Origin: Nonomuraea zeae | GTDB taxonomy: Bacteria > Actinomycetota > Actinomycetes > Streptosporangiales > Streptosporangiaceae | NCBI RefSeq assembly: GCF_005889725.1 | Contig: NZ_VCKX01000089.1 | Location: 1-41,032, forward strand | Direction: 5' to 3' | Length of the DNA stretch: 41,032 nt | Part shown: one piece after another, positions 7,147-15,525 of the stretch | Layout: each line of letters opens with the position of its first letter | Numbering within the stretch: the stretch's first letter is position 1 | Notes under the pieces: model-generated | What the model saw: only the letters and a program-made list of their open reading frames with translations | Databases searched by the model: none | Told to the model about the DNA's origin: nothing | Made by a program: the position numbers and the translations under genes

Positions 7147-8514
7147 CTAACGGTGCAGCATGGCCGGGCCGGGCGGCTCGGCCTGGCGTTCGGCGTGGGA
7201 GGCGGAGGACCACAGCACGGCGGCGGCGGTGAGCGCGGCCACCAGCGCGAACCAGCCCGCCGCCCGGCCCATGCGCATCCCGTACCCGCACAGCAGCCAG
7301 GACACCGACAGCCACCAGCGGTGACCGGCCTGGCGGCGCATCTCCATGGCCGCGAAGGCGAAGTCGGCGGAGGTGGCGCGGTCGGTGGGGCGCAGGCCGG
7401 CGTAGAGGGCGGCCAGCCGGTCGGGCGTGGTGCCGGTGTCCCCGGCGTCGCCCCAGCCGCGCATGGTGTGCTCGTCGGCCAGGGCGCGGCGGCGGGAGAA
7501 CCAGCGCAGCATCGGCCAGCGCAGGCTCACCCGGACACCGCGCGGCGTGAGCGCGAACGTGCAGTCCTTGACCCGGACCCCCGCGGGGTGGGCGAGGCCG
7601 GCGAACCTGCACACCGACAGGTCCAGCCCGAACAGGCTCAGGCTGGCCGCCTCCACCTGCCGCAGCGAGGTCAGCATGGACCTGCCCCTGCCGGTGACGG
7701 TGGCGGGGCCGCGCAGCACCGCGCCCTCCAGGTCGGCCTGCGAGTCGGTCAGCCGCAGCGTGGTCGCGCCCGACACCTCGACGCCGCGCAGGTTCACGCC
7801 GCAGCGTGCGGCCGCCACGTCGAGGATCCCGTCGGCGCGGGCCCTGGCCACCGAGAGCCTGCCGGTGCCCGAGAGGTAGGCGTCGGCGGCGAAGTGCGCG
7901 GCCTCGAACCCGGCGGACCCGCTGACCTTGCGGAAGGACAGGGTGCGGCCGAAGCGGGTGCCGCGGAAGGTCGCCCCGTCGCCGAGACAGGCGCCGTCGA
8001 ACGTGGCGTACCCGTCGAACCTGGCCCGCTCGCACGAGAGCCCGTGACCGAGCACCACCTGGCTGAACAGGGCGTCGCGCGACATCACGGCCCGGTCGAA
8101 GGAGACGTGCCCGCGCGCGGTGACGCCGTGGAAGGACAGCTCGCGGGTGAACCTGGCCCCGGCCAGCGACACGTTCCCGTCGAAGCGGGCGCCGAAGAAC
8201 GAGGCCAGCCGCTCGAACCTGGCCTCGTCGAGCGACACGTCGCCCGCGAACGTCACGCCGGACAGCCTGACGTCGCCGGTGAACCTGACGTGGTCCAGCC
8301 GGGTCCTGCCGGGCCGGGAGCGGGTGGCGTGCAGGATCCGCGTCAGCAGATCGCCGCTGACGGTCGTGCCGCGCAGGTCGAGCAGGCGGCCGGGGGCCAG
8401 CTCCTCAAGAGCTTGCAGGAGTTGTTCGGGTGACAGGTGCGCCAGGCACAGGCCGGACGGCCGGCTAGCGACTCCGGTGCAGGCAACCGAATACGCGCAG
8501 GTGACCCAGTCCAT
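7147..8514 (-). CDS. Pentapeptide-repeat membrane protein with N-terminal Cys/His motif
   Basis: 455 residues. The N-terminus has Cys6, Cys12, Cys23 and His26 (ending GLCLAHL), a possible zinc knuckle. Residues ~65-330 are degenerate pentapeptide repeats (recurring V-x-L/F-x-x-A-x-F as in VSLDEARFERLASFFGARF), predicting a right-handed quadrilateral beta-helix. After a charged stretch, the C-terminus has one or two hydrophobic helices (WWLSVSWLLCGYGMRM and GWFALVAALTAAAVLW), so the helix would be tethered to the membrane. Pentapeptide proteins range from DNA mimics to scaffolds; no function can be assigned. The ATG at 8514 lies in a divergent gap with the nuclease gene. Standalone, convergent with the SRPBCC gene. 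Confidence 0.75.
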   Translation of the reverse strand: MDWVTCAYSVACTGVASRPSGLCLAHLSPEQLLQALEELAPGRLLDLRGTTVSGDLLTRILHATRSRPGRTRLDHVRFTGDVRLSGVTFAGDVSLDEARFERLASFFGARFDGNVSLAGARFTRELSFHGVTARGHVSFDRAVMSRDALFSQVVLGHGLSCERARFDGYATFDGACLGDGATFRGTRFGRTLSFRKVSGSAGFEAAHFAADAYLSGTGRLSVARARADGILDVAAARCGVNLRGVEVSGATTLRLTDSQADLEGAVLRGPATVTGRGRSMLTSLRQVEAASLSLFGLDLSVCRFAGLAHPAGVRVKDCTFALTPRGVRVSLRWPMLRWFSRRRALADEHTMRGWGDAGDTGTTPDRLAALYAGLRPTDRATSADFAFAAMEMRRQAGHRWWLSVSWLLCGYGMRMGRAAGWFALVAALTAAAVLWSSASHAERQAEPPGPAMLHR

Positions 8515-8591
8515 GGACTGGTCATACCCCCGGAGGGGGATGTCAAGGTTCGACGATTTAATGTTCTAACCACATTTATGTAGAAAAATGC

Positions 8592-8611
8592 GCTCTAAAA
8601 TGGCTCTAAAG
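8592..8611. repeat. Short direct repeat upstream of the nuclease gene
   Basis: GCTCTAAA occurs at 8592-8599 and 8603-8610, 11 bp apart (one helical turn), in an unusually AT-rich gap between divergent genes. A TAAAAT hexamer (8596-8601) could be a -10. Probable promoter or operator region for the secreted nuclease. Confidence 0.4.
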
Positions 8612-8619
8612 TGCCGGAC

Positions 8620-10329
8620 ATGAGCGCTTTATCCCGAGTATTCCTGGCAGCGCTGATCGGGGTGGTCCTCCCGATCTCCTTCCTCGCCACCGCTCAGGTC
8701 CCGGCTCTGGCCGATCCGGCCGCCCCCTGCGACACCCCCGCCTCCCATCGTGTGGCCCAGGTCCAGGGGAGCGGGGACGCCACCCCGCTCGCCGGCCGGA
8801 CGGTGCGGGTCGAAGGCGTCGTCACCGGCGACTTCCAGCGGACCGACCAGCTCAGCGGGTTCTTCCTGCAGGATCCGCGGCCCGACTCCGACCCGGCGAC
8901 CTCCGAAGGGCTGTTCGCCTTCGCCCGGGAGTCGGTCAAGGACGTCAACGTCGGGGACCGGGTCCTGGTGACCGGCCGGGCGACGGAGTTCAACGGGTGG
9001 ACCGAGCTGTCACCGGTCACCGCCGTGGACGTGTGCGGGACGGGTAGCGTGGCGGCGCAGCCGTACCGGCTGCCTTCGGCCGGGCTGGAGCCGGTCGAGA
9101 ACATGCTGCTCACGTTCCCGCAGGTGCTGACCGTCAGCGAGCACTACAACCTGGGCCGCTTCGGCGAGGTCGTGCTGTCGTCCCAGGGGCGGCTGTTCCA
9201 GCCGACGGACCGGCCGGGCGTGGACCCGGCGCTGGACGAACGCCGCTCGCTGCTCGTGGACGACGGCTCCGGCCGGGAGAACCCGCCCGTCCTGCCGCCC
9301 ATCGTGCGCACGGGCGACGTGGCGCTCGGGGTGACGGGCGTCCTCGGGTACGGCTTCGGCGCGTACCGGCTGCAGCCCACCAGGCCGATCGGATACAAGA
9401 ACGTCAACCCCCGCCTGCCGAGGCCGTTCCCGGTGCTCGGGAACGTGAAGGTGGCCTCGTTCAACACCCTCAACTGGTTCACCACGATCGGCTCGCGCGG
9501 GGCGAGCACCGCCGCCGAGCAGCAGCGCCAGCTCGCCAAGCTGGTCGCCGCGCTCAAGGGGCTCGACGCCGACGCGGTCGCCCTCATGGAGGTCGAGAAC
9601 AACGGCCAGACGGCGCTCCAGGCGCTGGTGGACGCCGTCAACGCCGAGGTCGGCGCGGGCACGTACGCCGCGCTCACGCACCCCTACCCCGGCACCGACG
9701 CCATCCAGGTCGGCCTGATCTACAAGCCGGGCCGGCTGACCCCCGTCGGCCCGGCCAAGGCGTCGCAGGACGCGGTGTTCAGCCGCCCGCCGCTGATCCA
9801 GACCTTCCGCCGGAAGGGCGGCGGCCAGCCGTTCACGATGCTGGTCAACCACCTGAAGTCCAAAGGCACCTGCCCCGCCGACGGCCCCGACGCCGACCAG
9901 GGCGACGGGCAGAGCTGCTGGAACGCCACCCGCGTCGCCCAGGCCCAGGCGCTGCTCGGGCTCATCGAGGACCAGGACCTGCCGAGCCCGATCGTGCTCG
10001 GCGACCTGAACGCCTACGGCGAGGAGGATCCGATCGACACGCTGGAGGCGGGCGGCCTGACCAGCGTGACCAAGAGGTTCGTGCCCGCGCCGCTGCGCTA
10101 CAGCTACCTGTTCGACGGGCTGGCGGGCGAGCTCGACCACGCGCTCGTCGGCCGCGAGCTGCTCAAGCGGGTGACCAGCGCGACCATCTGGCACATCAAC
10201 TCCGACGAGCCGCGCATCCTCGACTACAACACCGAGTTCAACCCGCCCGGCCTCTACCAGCCGGACGCCGACCGCTCCTCCGACCACGACCCCTTGGTCG
10301 TCGGCCTGACCCTGCCGGGCGGCCGCTGA
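8620..10329 (+). CDS. Secreted ExeM/NucH-type endonuclease/exonuclease/phosphatase
   Basis: 569 residues. An N-terminal signal peptide (about 30 residues, ending near PALA-DPAAP) predicts export. An OB-fold-like domain follows (VRVEGVVTGDF...GFFLQDP) and then the EEP catalytic domain. Its motifs are FNTLNWF, the metal-binding glutamate in ALMEVENN, LVNHLKSKG, LGDLNAYGEEDP and the catalytic SDHDP near the C-terminus. This family degrades extracellular DNA (nutrient or phosphate scavenging, biofilm DNA). The ATG at 8620 is chosen; a GTG at 8611 is possible and there is no clear Shine-Dalgarno. Monocistronic, ending at a strong hairpin. Confidence 0.88.
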   Translation: MSALSRVFLAALIGVVLPISFLATAQVPALADPAAPCDTPASHRVAQVQGSGDATPLAGRTVRVEGVVTGDFQRTDQLSGFFLQDPRPDSDPATSEGLFAFARESVKDVNVGDRVLVTGRATEFNGWTELSPVTAVDVCGTGSVAAQPYRLPSAGLEPVENMLLTFPQVLTVSEHYNLGRFGEVVLSSQGRLFQPTDRPGVDPALDERRSLLVDDGSGRENPPVLPPIVRTGDVALGVTGVLGYGFGAYRLQPTRPIGYKNVNPRLPRPFPVLGNVKVASFNTLNWFTTIGSRGASTAAEQQRQLAKLVAALKGLDADAVALMEVENNGQTALQALVDAVNAEVGAGTYAALTHPYPGTDAIQVGLIYKPGRLTPVGPAKASQDAVFSRPPLIQTFRRKGGGQPFTMLVNHLKSKGTCPADGPDADQGDGQSCWNATRVAQAQALLGLIEDQDLPSPIVLGDLNAYGEEDPIDTLEAGGLTSVTKRFVPAPLRYSYLFDGLAGELDHALVGRELLKRVTSATIWHINSDEPRILDYNTEFNPPGLYQPDADRSSDHDPLVVGLTLPGGR

Positions 10330-10335
10330 CCCCGC

Positions 10336-10366
10336 GGGGCGCGGCCGTCCCGAGCGGCCGCGCCCC
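10336..10366 (+). terminator. Hairpin terminator after the nuclease gene
   Basis: A perfect 12-bp stem, GGGGCGCGGCCG paired with CGGCCGCGCCCC, with a 7-base loop, begins seven bases after the stop codon. There is no U-tract, as is common in actinomycetes. Confidence 0.8.
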
Positions 10367-10379
10367 CCCGGCGGAGCAT

Positions 10380-10405
10380 GGAATGCTGGTGATGGGTACG
10401 TGGTT
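10380..10405 (+). promoter_or_regulatory. SigR-type promoter for thioredoxin
   Basis: GGAAT (10380-10384) and GTT (10403-10405) are separated by exactly 18 bases, matching the GGGAAT-N18-GTT pattern of SigR, the thiol-oxidative-stress sigma factor of actinomycetes. Transcription would start near 10412, about 48 bases before the GTG start. Thioredoxin genes are classic SigR targets. Confidence 0.75.
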
Positions 10406-10459
10406 GACACGGATGCATCGCAGCGACGACAGACTCCAACGACGAACGAGGAGCCACTT

Positions 10460-10834
10460 GTGGCGACTATCGAAGTAACCGAGAAGAACTTCAACGACAT
10501 CGCCGACAAGGGGATCGTCCTGCTCGACTTCTGGGCAGAGTGGTGCCCGCCGTGCAAGAAGTTCGGGCCGATCTTCGAGCAGGCGTCGGACAAGCACGAC
10601 GACATCACCTTCGGCAAGATCGACACCGATGCCGAGCAAGGGCTCGCGCAGGGTTTCGACATCACCTCGATCCCCACGCTGATGGCCATCCGCGACGGCA
10701 TCGTGGTCTTCGCCCAGGCCGGCGCCATCCCCGGCCCGGCGCTCGAAGACCTGATCCGTCAGGTGCGGGCGCTCGACATGGACGGCATCCGGTCCGAGCT
10801 CAGCGAGGAGCTCAAGAACGCCGAGCAGAGCTGA
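10460..10834 (+). CDS. Thioredoxin (WCPPC active site)
   Basis: 124 residues with a thioredoxin fold: DFWAEWCPPCKKF around the redox pair Cys29/Cys32, and the cis-proline loop DITSIPTLM. It reduces protein disulfides in the cytosol using electrons from thioredoxin reductase. The motif is WCPPC rather than the canonical WCGPC, which usually shifts redox potential, and there is an acidic C-terminal extension of about 15 residues. The GTG at 10460 has GAGGAG six bases upstream and replaces a longer unsupported start at 10400. A SigR-type promoter lies upstream. The 3' end overlaps the convergent MFS gene by 23 bases. Confidence 0.93.
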   Translation: MATIEVTEKNFNDIADKGIVLLDFWAEWCPPCKKFGPIFEQASDKHDDITFGKIDTDAEQGLAQGFDITSIPTLMAIRDGIVVFAQAGAIPGPALEDLIRQVRALDMDGIRSELSEELKNAEQS

Positions 10835-12167
10835 CGTCGCCGAGCCCCGTCCCCCGGACGGGGCTCCCGTGTTCCCGGCCGCTGTCCGGCGCGCTCTTGC
10901 GGGCGGCTCGTGCGGTCAGCACCGTCGCCAGCGGCAGGACGGCGATCGCCACGAGCGCGCCGGTCAGCCCGGCCACCCGCGACAGCGCGCCCGCCAGCCC
11001 CAGCCCGAGCCCGCCGCCGACGAAGAACGCCAGGTTGAGCAGGCCCATCGCGCCGCCGCGCCGCTCCACGGGGAAGCGGGCCGACATGCGTGCCGTGAGC
11101 ACCACCTGAGCCAGGGAGAAGGCGGGGAAGCCGAGCGAGGCGGCCGTCACCAGCGCCGCCGCGGCACCGGTCAACCCGGCGACCACCAGGCAGGCGGCGA
11201 ACGCCGCGGCCACCGCGGGCAGCAGCCACGCCCTCGATCCGGCGACCCTGGACAGCACGACGCCGAGCAGCGCGCCGGGCAGGAGCCAGGCGCCGATGGC
11301 CGGGACACTCCACCCGTGCGTGCCCGCCAGCACCTGAGGGGCGACCCACATGGTCGCGAACAACCCGCCGTACACGCCGATCCCGGCCACCGACGCGCCC
11401 AGGAAAGCGCGGTCACCGGCCAGCGCGCGGGGGACGAACCCGTCCGGCACGGCACGCACCCGCAGGACCAGCCCCGCCCCCGACGACACGAGCACGACGC
11501 CCACCAGCACGGCCACCGGCGCGTCCAGGCCCAGGTTGGCCGCCTGCACGAGGATCAGGAACGCCGAGGCGGCCCCCGCCAGCAGCCCCGCCCCCACGAG
11601 GTCGACGCGGCCTCCCGAGCCCGGCCGGCGGGCGAGCGGCAGGCAGAAGGGCACGGCCAGCAGGGCCAGCGCGGGCAGCACGAGCGTGAGCCGCCACGAC
11701 AGAGCCTGCGTGACCAGGCCGCCGGCCAGCGTGGCGCCCGCGGAGAAGACCGCCATCGCGCCCCCGTACCAGGCCAGCACGCCCGGCCGCCGCTCCGGCG
11801 CGGTCGCCGCGACCAGGCTCAGCGCGGTCGCCGACAACGCGCCGGAGCCGGTGGCCAGCACCGCGCGGCCGGCGACCAGCCCGCCGAGCGAGGGCGCCAG
11901 CAGGCAGACGGCGGCGCCGGCGGCCAGCACCGCCGACCCGAGCAGCAGGCTGCGCCGCGCCCCCCACGCGTCCGACAGCCGCCCGAACAGCGCCGTCCCC
12001 ACCCCGAGCGCCAGGGCGTGCGCGGTCAGCACCCACACGACCGCGCCGGGCGCCGCCCGCAACGCGGCGGCGACGCCGGGCAGCGCCACCCCGGCCGCCG
12101 TCACGCCGAACACCGCCGGGCCGAACAACCCGCCCAGCCTTATCCCGATATATGCATTCGCATTCAT
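10812..12167 (-). CDS. MFS transporter
   Basis: 451 residues with about 12 hydrophobic helices and an MFS motif A (GRLSDAWGARRSLLLGS) between helices 2 and 3, as in drug:proton antiporters. Substrate unknown; an exporter of small toxic compounds is the usual role for this kind. The ATG at 12167 (MNANAYIGIRL) is preferred. A start at 12227 is possible but would place the LysR-type dyad inside the coding region. Divergent from a LysR gene, which probably controls it. The 3' end overlaps thioredoxin and contains the shared terminator hairpin. Confidence 0.88.
   Translation of the reverse strand: MNANAYIGIRLGGLFGPAVFGVTAAGVALPGVAAALRAAPGAVVWVLTAHALALGVGTALFGRLSDAWGARRSLLLGSAVLAAGAAVCLLAPSLGGLVAGRAVLATGSGALSATALSLVAATAPERRPGVLAWYGGAMAVFSAGATLAGGLVTQALSWRLTLVLPALALLAVPFCLPLARRPGSGGRVDLVGAGLLAGAASAFLILVQAANLGLDAPVAVLVGVVLVSSGAGLVLRVRAVPDGFVPRALAGDRAFLGASVAGIGVYGGLFATMWVAPQVLAGTHGWSVPAIGAWLLPGALLGVVLSRVAGSRAWLLPAVAAAFAACLVVAGLTGAAAALVTAASLGFPAFSLAQVVLTARMSARFPVERRGGAMGLLNLAFFVGGGLGLGLAGALSRVAGLTGALVAIAVLPLATVLTARAARKSAPDSGREHGSPVRGTGLGDVSSARRS
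10842..10866. terminator. Hairpin terminator after thioredoxin, inside the MFS 3' end
   Basis: A perfect 11-bp stem GAGCCCCGTCC / GGACGGGGCTC with a 3-base loop starts eight bases after the thioredoxin stop. It lies within the last codons of the convergent MFS gene, so it is a terminator for thioredoxin encoded in overlapping coding sequence. Confidence 0.75.
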
Positions 12168-12224
12168 GGAGGCCAGTCCATCCCGGGAAGAACGGCCGAA
12201 CCAGGCGATGTTCTCCCCTACAGA

Positions 12225-12241
12225 CATCACCGATCGTGATG
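12225..12241. promoter_or_regulatory. LysR-type operator
   Basis: CATCAC-CGATC-GTGATG is a perfect 6-bp-arm dyad containing T-N11-A (12227 to 12239), the classic LysR box. It ends 16 bases before the LysR start, between LysR and the divergent MFS gene. Confidence 0.65.
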
Positions 12242-12257
12242 GGATGGAGGATCGCCC

Positions 12258-13112
12258 GTGGAGCTGCGTCAGCTCGCCTATTTCGTGGCCGTCGCCGACG
12301 AGGGAGGCTTCGGCCGGGCCGCCGAGCGGCTGCACATCGTCCAGCCCGCCGTCAGCCAGCAGGTGGGCAGGCTGGAGCGGGAGCTGGGCGCGCCGCTCTT
12401 CGACCGGTCGAAGCGGCAGGTGCGGCTGACGGAGGCGGGACAGCGGCTGCTGCCCGAGGCCCGCGCGGTGCTGGCCGCCGCCGACCGGGCCAGGCGCGCC
12501 GTCACCGGCAGTGCCGACGCCACGACGCTGCGCATCGGGGTCTCCCGCGCGCCGGGGCAGCGGCTCTACGCGATGCTGGAGCGGCTCGCGCCCGCGCTGC
12601 GCGTGCGCCTCATCAAGATGGAGAAGCCGGCCGAACGCCTGGCGGCCGTCCGCTCGGGCGAGCTGGACGCCGCCCTGGTACGCCTGGTCGAGGCGGCGCC
12701 GGGCCTGGAGCTGTTCCCCGCCTGGACCGACCCGCTGGTGGTGGCGCTGCCCGCCGGCCATCCGCTCGCCGCCCAGCCGCAGGTCCGGCTGGAGCAGCTC
12801 GGCGACCTGCCGGTACGGCTCGCGCCCCGCGAGAACAACCCGGCCTTCCATGACCTGGTCACCGGGTCACTGGCGGAGGCGGGGGTGCGCCCGCCGCGCG
12901 GGCCGGAGTTCACCGGTCTGCACGACACGCTCGTGGACCTGGCCTCCGGGCCGCCGTCGTGGACGCTGTTCTACCCGGTCTTCGACGACCTGCCGCCGGT
13001 GCGCGGGGTGGCGTACGTGCCGCTGGCCGGGCCTGAGGCGCCCACCTACGCCGCGGTGCCTCCAGGGCCGCCGTCCGCGCAGGTCAGGCAGCTTCTCGAG
13101 GCACTGCGGTAA
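12258..13112 (+). CDS. LysR-family transcriptional regulator
   Basis: 284 residues. N-terminal helix-turn-helix MELRQLAYFVAVADEGGFGRAAERL with recognition helix QPAVSQQVGRLERELG, then a periplasmic-binding-protein-like effector domain from about residue 85. The GTG at 12258 has GGAGG seven bases upstream. It lies divergent to an MFS transporter with a T-N11-A dyad between, so it is very likely the local regulator of that transporter and of itself. The inducer is not known. It ends three bases before the convergent methyltransferase gene. Confidence 0.92.
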   Translation: MELRQLAYFVAVADEGGFGRAAERLHIVQPAVSQQVGRLERELGAPLFDRSKRQVRLTEAGQRLLPEARAVLAAADRARRAVTGSADATTLRIGVSRAPGQRLYAMLERLAPALRVRLIKMEKPAERLAAVRSGELDAALVRLVEAAPGLELFPAWTDPLVVALPAGHPLAAQPQVRLEQLGDLPVRLAPRENNPAFHDLVTGSLAEAGVRPPRGPEFTGLHDTLVDLASGPPSWTLFYPVFDDLPPVRGVAYVPLAGPEAPTYAAVPPGPPSAQVRQLLEALR

Positions 13113-13115
13113 GTC

Positions 13116-13922
13116 TCAGGGCTTGCGGGCGACGCCCACGTACCCGAAGGTGATCCCGTTCCCCGGCGCATCCGGGTCGTCGGGACGCCAGCCGTTCGGG
13201 TACGTCAGGCCCGGCTCGGCCAGCTCGTAACCGTCGAAGAAGCGCAGGATCCCGTCGTGGTCCCGGATATTGAGCGAGGCGGTGGCCTTGCGGTAGATCT
13301 CCAGGGCCTGCGGCGTGGTGTCCGGCGTGCTGTCCACCGCGTGGCTGATCACCAGATGGCTGCCCGGCACGCTTCTGTCCTTGAGCTTGCGCACGATCTC
13401 GTACGCCTGCTCGTCCGGGATGAAGTGCAGGATCGCCAGCATCAGGAAGGCCACCGGCTGGTCGAAGTCGACCAGGTCGCCCAGCTTGTCCAGCAGCGCG
13501 TCCGGCTCGCGCACGTCGGCCTGCAGGAAGTCCACGTTGTCCTGCCTGGCCAGCAGCGCCCTGCCGTGCACGCACACCACGGAGTCGTAGTCCACGTAGA
13601 CCACGCGCGCCTCAGGGGCGATCTCGTGGGTGTTGCCCTGGGTCGGCAGCCCGGCGCCCAGGTCCACGATCTGCCGTACGCCCGAGTCGACCACGTGCCG
13701 CACGGCCCGCCGCAGGAAGGCCCGGTTGGCGCGGGCTCCCTGCTTCGTGTCGGGAAACGTTTTCAGGATCTGCTCGGCCGCGGCCCGATCGGCCGCGAAG
13801 TTGTCCTTGCCGTCGAGGTAGTAGTCGTACATACGCGCGACGTTGGGGATGTTAGGGTCGACCCCCTCCGGGGCACTATCCACGTTTTCTCCCGAAATTT
13901 CCGCACTTTTCGGGGTGATCAT
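13116..13922 (-). CDS. DUF574-type SAM-dependent methyltransferase
   Basis: 268 residues. Family signature at the N-terminus: PNIPNVARMYDYYLDGKDNFAADR (as in many actinomycete DUF574 proteins), then the SAM-binding loop IVDLGAGLPTQGN and an acidic strand VVYVDYDSVV. The late segment FFDGYELAEPGLTYPNGWRP is also typical. Substrate unknown; the family is greatly expanded in actinomycetes. The ATG at 13922 gives the usual length; upstream in-frame codons to 14000 are unlikely to be used. Convergent with LysR; its upstream gap contains the aro terminator. Confidence 0.88.
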   Translation of the reverse strand: MITPKSAEISGENVDSAPEGVDPNIPNVARMYDYYLDGKDNFAADRAAAEQILKTFPDTKQGARANRAFLRRAVRHVVDSGVRQIVDLGAGLPTQGNTHEIAPEARVVYVDYDSVVCVHGRALLARQDNVDFLQADVREPDALLDKLGDLVDFDQPVAFLMLAILHFIPDEQAYEIVRKLKDRSVPGSHLVISHAVDSTPDTTPQALEIYRKATASLNIRDHDGILRFFDGYELAEPGLTYPNGWRPDDPDAPGNGITFGYVGVARKP

Positions 13923-14040
13923 AGCCGTGAAAAGGCCACTTCCACTGGAATATGGTTCGGACCGGCCCGCCAATGAGACGCAGATCACCATCGGCCTCAC
14001 CTGTCACGCGTACCAGCCCTGCCGCACGCCGCAAACGGAG

Positions 14041-14065
14041 CCGGCCGCCCACACGGGGCGGCCGG
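14041..14065 (-). terminator. Hairpin terminator after DAHP synthase
   Basis: A perfect 10-bp stem CCGGCCGCCC / GGGCGGCCGG with a 5-base loop lies about 32 bases beyond the minus-strand stop of the DAHP synthase gene. Confidence 0.7.
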
Positions 14066-14096
14066 AGGGGGTGCGGAGGAGAAGGGGAGAGGCAGG

Positions 14097-15434
14097 TCAG
14101 CCGCGGTAGAGCTCGGCCACCCGGAAGGCCAGGTCGAGCGACTGGCTGCGGTTGAGGCGCGGGTCGCAGGCCGTCTCGTAGCGCGTGCCGAGGTCGGTCT
14201 CGACGATCTCGTGGCCGCCGCCGACGCACTCCGTCACGTCGTCACCGGTGAACTCGATGTGGATGCCCCCGGGATGCGTCCCGAGCGCCCGGTGCACCTC
14301 GAAGAACCCGGCCACCTCGTCGAGCACGTCGTCCAGGCGCCGGGTCTTGTGCCCGCCGGTCGCCTCGAACGTGTTGCCGTGCATCGGGTCGCAGATCCAG
14401 GCCACCTGGGCCCCGGCCGCGCTGACCTCCTTGACCAGCGGAGGAAGGTGGTCGCGGATCTTGGAGGCGCCCATCCGGGTGATGAACGTGAGCCGCCCCG
14501 GCTCGTTGGCCGGGTTGAGCCGCTCGACCAGGGCCAGCGCCTCCTCGGGCGCGGTGGTCGGGCCGAGCTTGACGCCGATCGGGTTGCGGATGCGGCGGAA
14601 GAAGTCGACGTGCGCCCCGTCGAGCTGGCGGGTGCGCTCGCCGATCCAGACCATGTGCGCCGACACGTCGTACGGCAGCCCCGTACGGGAGTCGATCCGC
14701 GTGAGCGCCCGGTCGTAGTCGAGGATGAGCGCCTCGTGCGAGGAGTAGAACTCGACCGTGTGGAACTCCTCCGGGTCGGCGCCGCAGGCCCGCATGAACG
14801 CCAGCCCCTGGTCGATCTCCCTGGCGAGCTGCTCGTAGCGGCGGCCGGCGGGGGACTCGGCCACGAAGTCCTGGTTCCAGGCGTGCACCTGGCGCAGGTC
14901 GGCGTAGCCGCCCTTGGTGAAGGCGCGGGCGAGGTTGAGCGTCACGGCCGAGGAGTGGTAGGCCTTGAGCAGCCGCCACGGGTCCGGCTTGCGGGACTCG
15001 GCGGTGAAGTCGAACCCGTTGACCATGTCGCCCCGGTAGGCGGGCAGCTCGACGCCGCCGCGGACCTCCGTGCCCTTCGAGCGCGGCTTGGCGAACTGCC
15101 CCGCGACCCGGCCGATCTTCACGACCGGGACCTTGGCCGCGTAGGTCAGCACGATGGCCATCTGCAGCAGGGTCTTGAGTTTGTTGCGCACGTTGTCGGC
15201 GGTGGCGCCGGAGAAGGTCTCGGCGCAGTCACCGCCCTGCAGGACGAACGCCTCGCCGCGGGCGACGGCGGCCAGCTGCTCCTTGAGCTGGTCGCACTCG
15301 CCGGCGAAGACCAGTGGGGGCAGGCCGCCGAGCTCGGCGACGACCTTGTCGAGCTCGCCGCGATCGGGCCAGTCGGGCTGCTGCGCCGCGGGGAGGGCTC
15401 GCCAGGAATCGAGATCCACCAGATTGCTGCTCAC
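14097..15434 (-). CDS. aroG: Class II DAHP synthase (shikimate pathway entry)
   Basis: 445 residues, the normal length for class II enzymes. It condenses phosphoenolpyruvate and erythrose 4-phosphate to DAHP, the first step to aromatic amino acids. Motifs include GGDCAET (metal ligand Cys70), the KPRSKG region, GERTRQLDGAHVDF, DPMHGNT (metal His), HIEFTGDDVTEC (metal Glu) and CDPRLN (metal Asp). This matches the M. tuberculosis AroG type and not the class I AroF/G/H enzymes of E. coli. The start is a GTG at 15434; no Shine-Dalgarno is seen. It ends at a strong hairpin. Apparently monocistronic, with no other aro genes nearby. Confidence 0.95.
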   Translation of the reverse strand: MSSNLVDLDSWRALPAAQQPDWPDRGELDKVVAELGGLPPLVFAGECDQLKEQLAAVARGEAFVLQGGDCAETFSGATADNVRNKLKTLLQMAIVLTYAAKVPVVKIGRVAGQFAKPRSKGTEVRGGVELPAYRGDMVNGFDFTAESRKPDPWRLLKAYHSSAVTLNLARAFTKGGYADLRQVHAWNQDFVAESPAGRRYEQLAREIDQGLAFMRACGADPEEFHTVEFYSSHEALILDYDRALTRIDSRTGLPYDVSAHMVWIGERTRQLDGAHVDFFRRIRNPIGVKLGPTTAPEEALALVERLNPANEPGRLTFITRMGASKIRDHLPPLVKEVSAAGAQVAWICDPMHGNTFEATGGHKTRRLDDVLDEVAGFFEVHRALGTHPGGIHIEFTGDDVTECVGGGHEIVETDLGTRYETACDPRLNRSQSLDLAFRVAELYRG

Positions 15435-15525
15435 GAGATACGAGGGTATTCCACTGGCTCGGCGCTACCGACCCCATTGTCCACGTTGTGAGAAGGGAGT
15501 TATACGCGGGCGGGCGCGCGGACGG

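Noticed and set aside
8526..8540. CCCCC-GGA-GGGGG hairpin in the leader of the pentapeptide-repeat gene
   Set aside because: The loop is only three bases and the arms are simple runs; it may be chance in GC-rich DNA.
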